Shown: piece after piece, positions 1 to 6,852 of the stretch
Numbering within the stretch: position 1 is the first letter of the stretch
Layout: the number at the start of each line of letters is the position of its first letter
Source: Caldifarciminota bacterium
GTDB lineage: Bacteria; Hydrothermota; Tepidihabitantia; B3-TA06; JALVRC01
Length of the DNA stretch: 12,510 nt
Direction of reading: 5' to 3'
Assembly: GCA_027025255.1 (NCBI GenBank)
Contig: JALVRC010000123.1
Span: forward strand, 1 to 12,510
Made by a program: the position numbers and the translations under genes
The notes under the pieces: generated by a model
Told to the model about the DNA's origin: nothing
The model's input: only the letters and a program-made list of their open reading frames with translations
The model's database searches: none

Positions 1-8
1 CTTAAATA

Positions 9-368
9 ATGTCTATTCTCTTATACATTATAATCGGACTTGCCGCAGGTATTTTCAGCGGAATATTAGGAATCGGAGGAGGAACAATTATTATCCCTGC
101 TCTAATCTTCTTTCTTGGATTTTCACAGCATCAAGCACAGGGAACGACCCTCGCACTAATGGTACCTCCTATAGGACTTTTGGCTGCGTATGTATACTAT
201 AGATCAGGATATGTGGATATAAAGGCAGCTTTGTTCATTGCTATATTCTTCTTTCTTGGAGGATACATTGGAGCCAGAATAGCAGTACATTTATCAGAAG
301 ATTTTTTAAAAAAAATATTTGCTATAGCTCTAATGATCATAGCTATTAAGATGTTTTTTTCTAAGTAA
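9..368 (+). CDS. Half-size TSUP (TauE/SafE-like) membrane permease
   Basis: A 119-residue, very hydrophobic protein with about four membrane segments. The TSUP/TauE-SafE signature is clear at residues 14-25 (GIFSGILGIGGG), followed by a Pro and a second small-residue motif, GGYIGA, at 84-89. Family members are anion/sulfur-compound permeases in the cytoplasmic membrane. Full-length ones have about 250 residues in two homologous halves, so this equals one half and would be expected to dimerise or pair with another half. The substrate cannot be read from the sequence. The ATG at 9 is the first in the window; its ribosome binding site lies outside, so a slightly longer protein or a preceding half-gene cannot be excluded. 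It is the only plus-strand gene, and its last 39 bp overlap the 3' end of the convergent glycosyltransferase gene. Confidence 0.85.
   Translation: MSILLYIIIGLAAGIFSGILGIGGGTIIIPALIFFLGFSQHQAQGTTLALMVPPIGLLAAYVYYRSGYVDIKAALFIAIFFFLGGYIGARIAVHLSEDFLKKIFAIALMIIAIKMFFSK
308..360. terminator. Possible weak bidirectional terminator between convergent genes
   Basis: A 6-bp inverted repeat, ATAGCT at 324-329 and AGCTAT at 341-346, encloses an 11-nt loop. Seven T follow on the plus strand (354-360), and eight A (308-315) give a U-run for minus-strand transcripts. It sits inside the coding overlap of two convergent genes, where termination would be useful. The stem is short and A/U-rich, so this is only a candidate. 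Confidence 0.3.
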
Positions 369-1454
369 GGTATAAAATGCCTCCACCCTTGCTGCTATAC
401 TGTCCCATGAATATGCCTCTGCAGTTTTAAGAGCGTTTTTAACAAGTCTATCTCTTAATGTTTTGTTAGTTAATAATGAGACTATGCTACTTATCATCTC
501 TTTCTCGGTTTTAAAAAGCAAACCGTTAACATTATTCTCAATAACATTTCTGTACCCCGGGATATCCGAGGCAATCACAGGGACCTCTGAAGCCATTGCC
601 TCAAGAAGCACAATTCCAAATGTCTCAGAGCCATAAGACGGTGAAATAAAAATCTTTGCACTCCTGTAGTATGAAGGCAAATCCTCTCTTGAAACATATC
701 CTGTAAACACAACATCCTTTCTTAAACGCCAAGGCAAAGAATCTAAATAAGATTCCCTTACCCCTTCACCAACTACAACAAGCTTTATCTTGGGAAATTT
801 TTTCTTTAACTCAGGAAAAACATTAATAAGCCTTTTAAGACCTTTTCTCTTATCCAGCCTTCCTACAAAAAGTATAATATCTCTGTCTTTATAAGCCTTA
901 ATAGGAGCTACTTTTGGATTAAACCTATCTGTATCTATTCCATTAGGAACAATGGTATAATAAGAAGGATAAAAGAATCTGAAATGGTTATCTTTGGCTG
1001 TTTCTGATACATATATAACTCCATGCATCTTTCTTTTATATTCCTTATAATGAATAAATCTTAAAATAGAAAACGGATTAAACCCGCTAAAAGCTGAGTG
1101 AAATGTTGCAACGTTTACTGCTGCAGTTGCATAGTGAAAAGCAATGTAAGGCAAATTAAAAGGCATAGGCCCATGGGTATGTACTATGTCAAATTTCATT
1201 CTGTGTAAATAACCTTTTACGTCTTTTAATAGCCTCTTGCCTCTTGTAAGCGTTATAGTAGAACCATTACCATTTACATAGAAAACCCTTCCTACACGCT
1301 TCACATAAGGCATATTTTTCTCTGAAGGATAGTGAGGTGCCAGTATATATACCTCATGCCCCCTTTTACGTAAAGCATTACTCAAATGATATATATGTTC
1401 TGCAACACCGGAAGGATGAGGTAGATACGCATCAGAACACTGTAAAATTCTCAT
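330..1454 (-). CDS. GT4-family glycosyltransferase, PimA-like
   Basis: A 374-residue GT-B fold enzyme of family GT4 that would transfer a sugar from a nucleotide-sugar donor, probably to a lipid or glycan acceptor at the cytoplasmic face of the membrane. The N-terminal acceptor domain (about 1-185) starts with the typical MRILQCSDAYLPHPSGV stretch and has HTHGP at 92-96. The donor domain (about 190-370) has FVGRLDKRKG at 196-205 (R199 and K204 at the phosphate-binding positions) and the E-x7-E motif from E277 to E285. It most resembles PimA/PimB-type mannosyltransferases, but donor and acceptor are not known. Its ATG overlaps the ftsK stop codon as ATGA and no Shine-Dalgarno is visible, so translation is probably coupled to ftsK. 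It is the last gene of the long minus-strand operon. Confidence 0.88.
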   Translation of the reverse strand: MRILQCSDAYLPHPSGVAEHIYHLSNALRKRGHEVYILAPHYPSEKNMPYVKRVGRVFYVNGNGSTITLTRGKRLLKDVKGYLHRMKFDIVHTHGPMPFNLPYIAFHYATAAVNVATFHSAFSGFNPFSILRFIHYKEYKRKMHGVIYVSETAKDNHFRFFYPSYYTIVPNGIDTDRFNPKVAPIKAYKDRDIILFVGRLDKRKGLKRLINVFPELKKKFPKIKLVVVGEGVRESYLDSLPWRLRKDVVFTGYVSREDLPSYYRSAKIFISPSYGSETFGIVLLEAMASEVPVIASDIPGYRNVIENNVNGLLFKTEKEMISSIVSLLTNKTLRDRLVKNALKTAEAYSWDSIAARVEAFYTLLRKKHLNSYDH

Positions 1455-3244
1455 AAAGAATGAACAAAATATTCTTTAATTTCAATCCTGTTTTTACAAA
1501 GAACCTGAGCCTGTTCTTCTGATTTTCCCATCTCTCTTAAACGTTCACTACACAGCTTTTTGCATATCTTCTCTACCTCATCTGTTGATACATATGCCCC
1601 GTGAAGCCTTAATGGAGAAGAAAAACCCGGCTCAATATAAAGCATGTCTCCTCTGGACAGGAGGTCTTGAGCTCCTTCTGTATCCAGAATAATACGGGAA
1701 TCAACCTTTGATGGAACTTTTAAAGATATACGAGCAGGGAAATTAGCCTTAATTCTTCCCGTAATTATATCCACTGAAGGCCTCTGGGTTGCAATTATAA
1801 AATGAATACCTACAGCCCTTGACATCTGTGCAAGCTTTGTAAGCTGTTCTTCAAATATCTTTGAACTGAGCATTATGTCAGCTATCTCATCAATAACAAC
1901 CACAATATAGTTCATCCTATCTGCAATTTGTACCTTTTTATTGTATTCCTCAATATTTCTTACGTGATGGGAAGCGAGCAGGGCGTATCTTGAATGCATA
2001 GTGGCTATAAGCTTATCCATAGATGTATGAATCTTTTCCAAATCACTGATTACAGGGCTTATAAGATGAGGAAGCCTGTCATACAAAGACATTTCTACTC
2101 TTTTAGGGTCAATAAGTAAAAGATTGACAGTATTGTAGGAGGTATTCACAATCAGGCTTACAATTAAACTATGCAGAACAACACTTTTTCCTGAACCTGT
2201 GCTGCCTGCAATTAAAAGATGAGGAAGCTTTGCAAGATCAGTAATATATGGCTCATTACTAATGCTTACACCAATACCAATGGCAAGCGGTGCAGTAGAC
2301 ATTTTAAACTGTTTGCTATCAATAATCTTCTTTATGTAAATTATCTCTTCTTCAGGCCTTTTTACCTCAATACCAATCGTACCCCTCTCTGGTAACGTAG
2401 TAATTCTTATCTCTTTTATGCCAAGTGCCATAGCAAGCTCTGCTTTTAACGAGAGCAATTTATCAACCTTAATGCCTGCTGCTGGCTTAAACTCATATCT
2501 ATTTATTCTCGGTCCGTAAATAACATTAACAATATCCCCCTTAATATGAAATTCTCTAAGTCTTTCTATAATACTATCTTCAATCCCCTCTTTTATATCA
2601 ATATTCACCCTTTCGTATGAAGTGTTTAAAAGCCCTATAAAATCCTCTATATTAGGCACGTAATTACTAATTTCTCCTTTAGTGGGTCTTGTTTCTGTCC
2701 TCTTAAGCATGACCTTTTTCACATTGCCTGAAGGTTTTATTGGTTTCCTATGGGCTTTAAACAATGACTTTAAGAACTTTCTTAGGTCATTTATAAAAAT
2801 GAAGTACATAAACGTCAAAATCCCTATAACAACCAATACTAAACCTGCTTTCCCAATATAAGAAGAAAAAGTCCGGGTAAGAAAATACGCAATATTTCCC
2901 TCCAGTTTAAACCCCTGGATATAATGATTGGGAAATACAAGTGAAATCAGGATGTTTAAAACAACAAATAGTAACAAAGGTGAAAAAACATTACGCAAAT
3001 CAATATGCTGAACAATATATAAATATCCTATGAAAACAAGATAAAATGGCAGAAGCCATGCAATAACACCAAATACCCAGTATGCCAAATAGGATACATA
3101 TACTCCAACAATACCGCCCCAATTATTTACATACAGAGAAAAACCAATATCATGAAAATCAAATGAAATAAGCGAAATTAAAATAAATAAGCCAGCAATA
3201 ATTATGAAAATTGCAGAAATTATATCAATGTACTTCTTTTTCAC
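1451..3244 (-). CDS. ftsK: FtsK/SpoIIIE DNA translocase without gamma domain
   Basis: A 597-residue membrane-anchored DNA pump that would move chromosomal DNA through the closing septum. About four transmembrane segments occupy residues 10-150. A very short linker (about 160-200) follows, then the alpha domain (about 205-310), then the RecA-like motor with Walker A GSTGSGKS at 347-354, Walker B IVVVIDEIAD at 447-456, and the FtsK-type stretch ATQRPSVDIITGRIKANFPA at 485-504. The usual C-terminal winged-helix gamma domain, which reads KOPS/SRS polarity sites and activates XerCD, is absent: after the motor only about 45 charged residues remain. The start is GTG at 3244, which overlaps the stop of the M50 gene as GTGA, so translation is coupled. 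E. coli FtsK has over 1300 residues because of a long linker; this is closer to the SpoIIIE/SftA size range. Confidence 0.93.
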   Translation of the reverse strand: MKKKYIDIISAIFIIIAGLFILISLISFDFHDIGFSLYVNNWGGIVGVYVSYLAYWVFGVIAWLLPFYLVFIGYLYIVQHIDLRNVFSPLLLFVVLNILISLVFPNHYIQGFKLEGNIAYFLTRTFSSYIGKAGLVLVVIGILTFMYFIFINDLRKFLKSLFKAHRKPIKPSGNVKKVMLKRTETRPTKGEISNYVPNIEDFIGLLNTSYERVNIDIKEGIEDSIIERLREFHIKGDIVNVIYGPRINRYEFKPAAGIKVDKLLSLKAELAMALGIKEIRITTLPERGTIGIEVKRPEEEIIYIKKIIDSKQFKMSTAPLAIGIGVSISNEPYITDLAKLPHLLIAGSTGSGKSVVLHSLIVSLIVNTSYNTVNLLLIDPKRVEMSLYDRLPHLISPVISDLEKIHTSMDKLIATMHSRYALLASHHVRNIEEYNKKVQIADRMNYIVVVIDEIADIMLSSKIFEEQLTKLAQMSRAVGIHFIIATQRPSVDIITGRIKANFPARISLKVPSKVDSRIILDTEGAQDLLSRGDMLYIEPGFSSPLRLHGAYVSTDEVEKICKKLCSERLREMGKSEEQAQVLCKNRIEIKEYFVHSL

Positions 3245-3882
3245 AATAGCCCGAAAACATAAACCCAGAAACGTTCTATCACATGAATAATAGGCATCAA
3301 TATAAATGATACCGGATTAAAACCAAAAAACCCCGGGACTACAAGCACACCTATCAAAAGTAAGATACCGTATTTTCTTAAAAATATTATTATATTATCT
3401 TTATCAGGAGGAATTAAATTAATAAGCACCTGCCCACCATCTAAAGGGGGTATAGGCAAAAGATTAAATATAAAAAGCACGAGATTTATTACAACAGTAT
3501 ATTTTAAGATAGTGTATATAAAGATACCTGTTTTAAAAGCAAGAACAGGACTAATATACACAACCACTCCCATGAGTAAGAAAGCCAATATCAGATTGGA
3601 ACCAGGCCCCGCAAGAGATACAATAATTGAACCTTTACGTGGATCCTCAAAATTTCTTGGATCAATTGGCACTGGTTTACCCCAACCGAATTTGAACAAA
3701 AACAAAAAAATAGTACCCATAAGGTCAAGATGAGCAAGAGGATTCAGGGTCAATCTACCTGCAAGTTTAGGTGTGTTATCTCCTAACTTATATGCAGCTA
3801 AGGCATGAGAAAACTCATGTATTGTAAGTCCTAACAGAATGCCTGGTATAAGATACAATAATTCAACTAAATCTCCTAACAT
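3241..3882 (-). CDS. M50-family site-2-type membrane metalloprotease
   Basis: A 213-residue polytopic zinc protease of the M50B (site-2 protease) family, expected to cut substrates within or next to the membrane. The zinc-binding motif HEFSH is at residues 22-26 in the first membrane segment. The second active-site motif, NLLPIPPLDGG, is at 140-150 and provides the third zinc ligand, D148. A GPGSN motif is at 92-96. No PDZ domain is present, so this is the short type (like B. subtilis YwhC) rather than the RseP/RIP type. The substrate is unknown. The start is firm: AAAGGAG lies 5 nt upstream of the ATG. The ATG overlaps the end of the preceding nucleotidyltransferase gene by 7 nt, and its own stop overlaps the GTG of ftsK. 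Confidence 0.9.
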   Translation of the reverse strand: MLGDLVELLYLIPGILLGLTIHEFSHALAAYKLGDNTPKLAGRLTLNPLAHLDLMGTIFLFLFKFGWGKPVPIDPRNFEDPRKGSIIVSLAGPGSNLILAFLLMGVVVYISPVLAFKTGIFIYTILKYTVVINLVLFIFNLLPIPPLDGGQVLINLIPPDKDNIIIFLRKYGILLLIGVLVVPGFFGFNPVSFILMPIIHVIERFWVYVFGLL

Positions 3883-4985
3883 AAAAACTCCTTTTTTATA
3901 ATTAATGCTTCCCCTTTAAAATCTTCAATTTCTCCTTCAATATAAGCCTTTTTTAAACGTTTCATAACAGTGTTAGCCTTTTTTAAAAGGCCTTTTTCCT
4001 TTAAGTCTTTAAGTGTGTGTTTGATATTTAGTGCAATAAATCTTTTTACTTTTTCCCGTCCTTCAAAAGGATACTTAATCCATTTATAAATAAAATCCCT
4101 ATCAACCTTCTCAAGAACATCCAAACTGAGTTCATTTTTCTCTGATGCTTTTATAAAACGTATTATAGCATCTTCCTTTTTAGAAAATGGAAAGTTTTTA
4201 CTATGCCAGAAAAATAACAAATACATAAAAAATACTTCATGTTCAAGATTGAATGAAACATATCTTAAAAAATCATGAGAGACAAAGCCCTTTTCAACAA
4301 GCTCAATCGCAATCTTTCCCTTTTCATCCTCTCTTGAGACCAAAAACAATTCGCGCTTAATTCTCTGTGGAGAAACATACGACAAAAAACGTCTATCCAG
4401 ACCTATATTCCATAATTTCAATGTATATGGCTCAAATGCAAAATTGAATCTATACTTAAATCTTAGGCCCCTTAACAACCTTGTTGGATCATCTAAAAAA
4501 GAGTTCTTATGCAAAACTCTTAAAAGGCCCGCTTTTAAATCACTCACTCCATTATACGGATCAATAATGCCTTTTAAAAAACTAAAAGCAATGGCGTTTA
4601 TTGTAAAATCTCTTCTAAAAAAGTCTTCTTTTAAAGGAGCTGGTTCTATAGTAGGAAGAGCACCAGGATGAGAATAAAACTCTTTTCTTGAACGAGCTAA
4701 ATCTATCCTTATACCGTTCTTTATTACCCCTGTCATAAAAAAACTATTGTATTTTGTATACTTAATATTAAATTTCCTATCCACCTCTTTTAATAAATGT
4801 TTTACTGAAAGTTCTGTTACTATATCAATATCCTTTATCTGTTTTCTTACTATGTAATCCCTTACTACCCCTCCCACAAGATATGTTTTGTCCTTTTTTA
4901 GAAGGTATAACGCTACCTCTGTTAGCTTTTTTTCAATCTCCCCTATCAACATTAAATCCCATACTTTTATCTCCGGATTTCTCAT
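3876..4985 (-). CDS. CCA tRNA nucleotidyltransferase/poly(A) polymerase family enzyme
   Basis: A class II nucleotidyltransferase of up to 369 residues that would add CCA, or part of it, to tRNA 3' ends. Motif A has LVGGVVRD at 36-43 and the catalytic pair D52/D54. Motif B is RRDFTINA at 124-131. The nucleotide-template motif D is DDPTRLLRGLRF at 165-176 (D165, D166, R169), followed by SPQRIKREL at 205-213. No HD phosphohydrolase domain is seen. Some lineages split the job between CC-adding and A-adding enzymes, and the sequence alone does not say which form this is; a poly(A) polymerase role is also possible. Two starts are plausible: ATG at 4985 (weak GGAAAG upstream, 53-nt overlap with the DUF3467 gene) or ATG at 4952 (358 residues, 20-nt overlap). 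Neither tRNA gene in this window encodes CCA, so such an activity is required. Confidence 0.88.
   Translation of the reverse strand: MRNPEIKVWDLMLIGEIEKKLTEVALYLLKKDKTYLVGGVVRDYIVRKQIKDIDIVTELSVKHLLKEVDRKFNIKYTKYNSFFMTGVIKNGIRIDLARSRKEFYSHPGALPTIEPAPLKEDFFRRDFTINAIAFSFLKGIIDPYNGVSDLKAGLLRVLHKNSFLDDPTRLLRGLRFKYRFNFAFEPYTLKLWNIGLDRRFLSYVSPQRIKRELFLVSREDEKGKIAIELVEKGFVSHDFLRYVSFNLEHEVFFMYLLFFWHSKNFPFSKKEDAIIRFIKASEKNELSLDVLEKVDRDFIYKWIKYPFEGREKVKRFIALNIKHTLKDLKEKGLLKKANTVMKRLKKAYIEGEIEDFKGEALIIKKEFLC
3888..3896 (-). promoter_or_regulatory. Ribosome binding site of the M50 protease gene
   Basis: The minus strand reads AAAAAGGAG, then five T, then ATG. This fixes the M50 start inside the last codons of the upstream gene and shows the pair is translated in an overlapping arrangement. 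Confidence 0.7.
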
Positions 4986-5247
4986 CTATGTGAATCTTTC
5001 CAAACTTCTTCTCAAAATTTGAGATATTATCCTCAAGTAATTTTTTCAGCCTTAAAGCATGAATAGGTGATAAAATAATACGGGAAAGAATCTTAGCATT
5101 TTTTAATCCGGGTAAAAGCCTGCCAAAATCAACTAAAAATTCCGCAGAAGAATGTGCAATAACAAAAAAATTAGAATATATCCCCTCTGCATCTTTCTCA
5201 TCTATCTTTACCTGTATATTTGGTCTTTGTATCTGCTTATCTTCCAT
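4933..5247 (-). CDS. DUF3467 family protein
   Basis: A 104-residue soluble protein of the DUF3467 family, whose function is unknown. The family pattern is clear: an EGIYSNFFVIAHSSAEFLVD-type stretch around residues 21-40, then a small turn (LLPGLKNAKILSRIILSP) and a helix LRLKKLLEDNISNFEKKFG near the C-terminus. No catalytic motif or membrane segment is visible. The ATG directly abuts the TAA of rnc with no gap, and GGAGG in the last rnc codons lies 6 nt upstream of the start, so the two are translationally coupled. The 3' end overlaps the nucleotidyltransferase gene. Its place between two RNA-processing enzymes is suggestive but not evidence of function. Confidence 0.9.
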   Translation of the reverse strand: MEDKQIQRPNIQVKIDEKDAEGIYSNFFVIAHSSAEFLVDFGRLLPGLKNAKILSRIILSPIHALRLKKLLEDNISNFEKKFGKIHIDEKSGDKSMGFNVDRGD

Positions 5248-5910
5248 TTAAACCTCCATTTTTAAATATTTTATTAAAAATTTTCTTGCAGCATCCTTCT
5301 CAGCTTCCTTTATTGAATTTCCCTTTCCGTATGTTTTCTTCCCATCAACGGATAAAAGTACATGAAAAGTTGGGGCATGGTCTTTCCCAATCTTAGAAAT
5401 AACAGTATAGATTATCTTTTTATGCTGACAACACTGGTTAAGTATATTCTTAGGGTCATTTTCAATATTAAGAGCATTAATAATACTTACTATAAAACCA
5501 TAAAAAAAACGTTTTGTCTCCTCCCAATCAGAAGTTAAATAGATAGCTCCCAGAAAAGCCTCTAATGTGGAAGAAAGAATATTATCGTTATCTCTTCCCC
5601 CCTTTATTTCCATACCTTTCCCTAAACGAATAAAGGAGGAAAAATTCAGCTTCCTTGCTATTATTGCCATTGCCTTTTTCCCGGAGAGATAGGATCTTAT
5701 TCTGCCAAGCGTCCCTTCATCTTCATCCGGATACTTATTATACAAATACTCTCTTAACAAAAGTTCATACACACTATCACCAATAAACTCCAATCTTTCA
5801 TTGGATAAACTTCGTGGAAGTTTCTGTTCGTAGGTATAACTTGTGTGTAAGAATGCCTGATGTAATATACTATGGTCTAATGACGAAAGACCTGCTTTTT
5901 CTAAAAATAT
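5248..5910 (-). CDS. rnc: Ribonuclease III; start codon unresolved
   Basis: A double-strand-specific endoribonuclease that matures rRNA precursors and processes structured RNAs. If counted from an ATA codon spanning the tRNA 3' end, the protein has 220 residues (E. coli has 226) and key positions share E. coli numbering. The nuclease domain (about 1-145) has the signature NERLEFIGDS at 38-47 with E38, E41 and D45, plus E65 and E117. The expected D114 is Ser. The dsRNA-binding domain spans about 152-218 and ends KEAEKDAARKFL. No ATG, GTG or TTG lies in frame between the tRNA-Leu gene and the first conserved helix (FLEKAG). The open frame extends upstream to a TTG at 6000, but those 30 codons are the tRNA itself. 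Initiation may use ATA, or a start inside the tRNA, or the real start may be hidden by a sequence error. Confidence 0.88.
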   Translation of the reverse strand: MFLEKAGLSSLDHSILHQAFLHTSYTYEQKLPRSLSNERLEFIGDSVYELLLREYLYNKYPDEDEGTLGRIRSYLSGKKAMAIIARKLNFSSFIRLGKGMEIKGGRDNDNILSSTLEAFLGAIYLTSDWEETKRFFYGFIVSIINALNIENDPKNILNQCCQHKKIIYTVISKIGKDHAPTFHVLLSVDGKKTYGKGNSIKEAEKDAARKFLIKYLKMEV

Positions 5911-5994
5911 GCCGAGGGCCGGACTCGAACCGGCACTCCTTTTTGGGGAAGTGGATTTTAAGTCCACCGTGTCTACCAATTCCACCACCTCGGC
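5910..5994 (-). tRNA. tRNA-Leu(UAA)
   Basis: An 85-nt gene with a fully paired 7-bp acceptor stem (GCCGAGG with CCTCGGC) and discriminator A. The anticodon stem GTGGA/TCCAC encloses the loop CTTAAAA, giving anticodon TAA at 5958-5960. There is a long class II variable arm, and a T-arm GCCGG-TTCGAGT-CCGGC. CCA is not encoded. The gene begins 12 nt after the speE stop, and its 3' end is continuous with the rnc reading frame. It therefore appears to be cut out of an mRNA by RNase P and a 3'-end nuclease rather than made as a separate transcript. I see no convincing promoter in the end of speE. Confidence 0.97.
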
Positions 5995-6006
5995 ATACAA
6001 TCATTC

Positions 6007-6852
6007 TCAATACGGTAAATACTTACCAAACAATATAGAATACTTCATAAATTCAGAGCTAAAGTACTTCACATTAAGACTCTCTTTAGTTTTTAAACTA
6101 TCAAGATTTAAACTATAAAAATCATGAACATTTGAGGCAAATGTTAAAGACCATAACCCTGAATAAGAAGGAACCATAATTATCATCGGAGCAATATAAT
6201 TAAAATATTTCCTGAGTTTTTTGTGATAAGATTTCAAATACTCAGCTTCATAAGACGGAGATTCTGTTTGAGCAATAAAAATACCACTTTTAGTAAGCAC
6301 TTCTGCTACGTTTTCAAGAAACTCTTCAGTAATAAGGGTAAAAGCAGGGGTTTTAGCGCCAGGACCTACAGGATCAGTAGAATCTATAATAGCAAGATCA
6401 TAATGCTCTTTTTCAATCTTTTTTACAAACTCACTCCCATCCTCATTATAAATATGAACACGCGGATCATCCAGGCTCTGAGCTGTAAACTGAAGATACT
6501 TTTTGGATACCTCAATAACCTCTTTATCAATATCAACAAGATCAATGCTTTCAATTGTGCTGTATTTTACAAGCTCTCTTACGCTACCTCCATCTCCTCC
6601 CCCAATAATTAGAACCTTTTTAATCAAAGGATTTATAGTCATTGGAGAGTGCACTATCATTTCATGATATATATGCTCGTCTTTTTCTGTTAGCATTGTC
6701 TTCCCATCAAGAAGTAATGCTCGTCCAAACTCGTATGTATCAACCACTACAATCTCTTGAAATGGACTCTTATTTGAGTACTTCATATCCTTTATTCTAA
6801 ACATCACTCCAAGATGATCAGTATAGAGTTCACGAAACCATATATTATTCAT
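6007..6852 (-). CDS. speE: Polyamine aminopropyltransferase (spermidine synthase)
   Basis: A 281-residue cytosolic enzyme that transfers the aminopropyl group of decarboxylated SAM to a diamine such as putrescine. The N-terminal beta domain is followed by a Rossmann methyltransferase-like domain. Motifs are LLLDGKTMLTEKDEHIYHEM around 46-65, the cofactor loop GGGDGG at 84-89, and the gatekeeping/catalytic DSTDPVGP at 157-164 (D157, D160). Acceptor specificity (putrescine, agmatine or longer amines) cannot be read with certainty. The ATG at 6852 is chosen because GAGAGG lies 8 nt upstream, the length fits the family, and it overlaps the speD stop by 8 nt. A start 12 codons further up is possible but lies deep in speD. 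It works directly with SpeD, encoded next to it. Confidence 0.94.
   Translation of the reverse strand: MNNIWFRELYTDHLGVMFRIKDMKYSNKSPFQEIVVVDTYEFGRALLLDGKTMLTEKDEHIYHEMIVHSPMTINPLIKKVLIIGGGDGGSVRELVKYSTIESIDLVDIDKEVIEVSKKYLQFTAQSLDDPRVHIYNEDGSEFVKKIEKEHYDLAIIDSTDPVGPGAKTPAFTLITEEFLENVAEVLTKSGIFIAQTESPSYEAEYLKSYHKKLRKYFNYIAPMIIMVPSYSGLWSLTFASNVHDFYSLNLDSLKTKESLNVKYFSSEFMKYSILFGKYLPY

Noticed and set aside
5936..5941. AAGGAG in the tRNA-Leu variable arm as the rnc ribosome binding site
   Set aside because: No in-frame start codon lies 5-12 nt downstream, and the bases are explained by the variable-arm stem.
5911..6000. N-terminal 30 residues of the longest RNase III open frame (MYAEVVELVDTVDLKS...)
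   Set aside because: This is the well-known conceptual translation of a tRNA-Leu gene, not protein sequence.
6014..6027. Inverted repeat GGTAA-GTAT-TTACC at the end of speE as a terminator or tRNA promoter element
   Set aside because: The stem is short, no T-run follows and it encodes the last speE codons; no clear -35/-10 pair surrounds it.
6223..6612. 129-codon plus-strand open frame
   Set aside because: It is antisense to speE, whose motifs are unmistakable, and its translation (rich in Ile, Asn, Lys, Phe) shows no family pattern.
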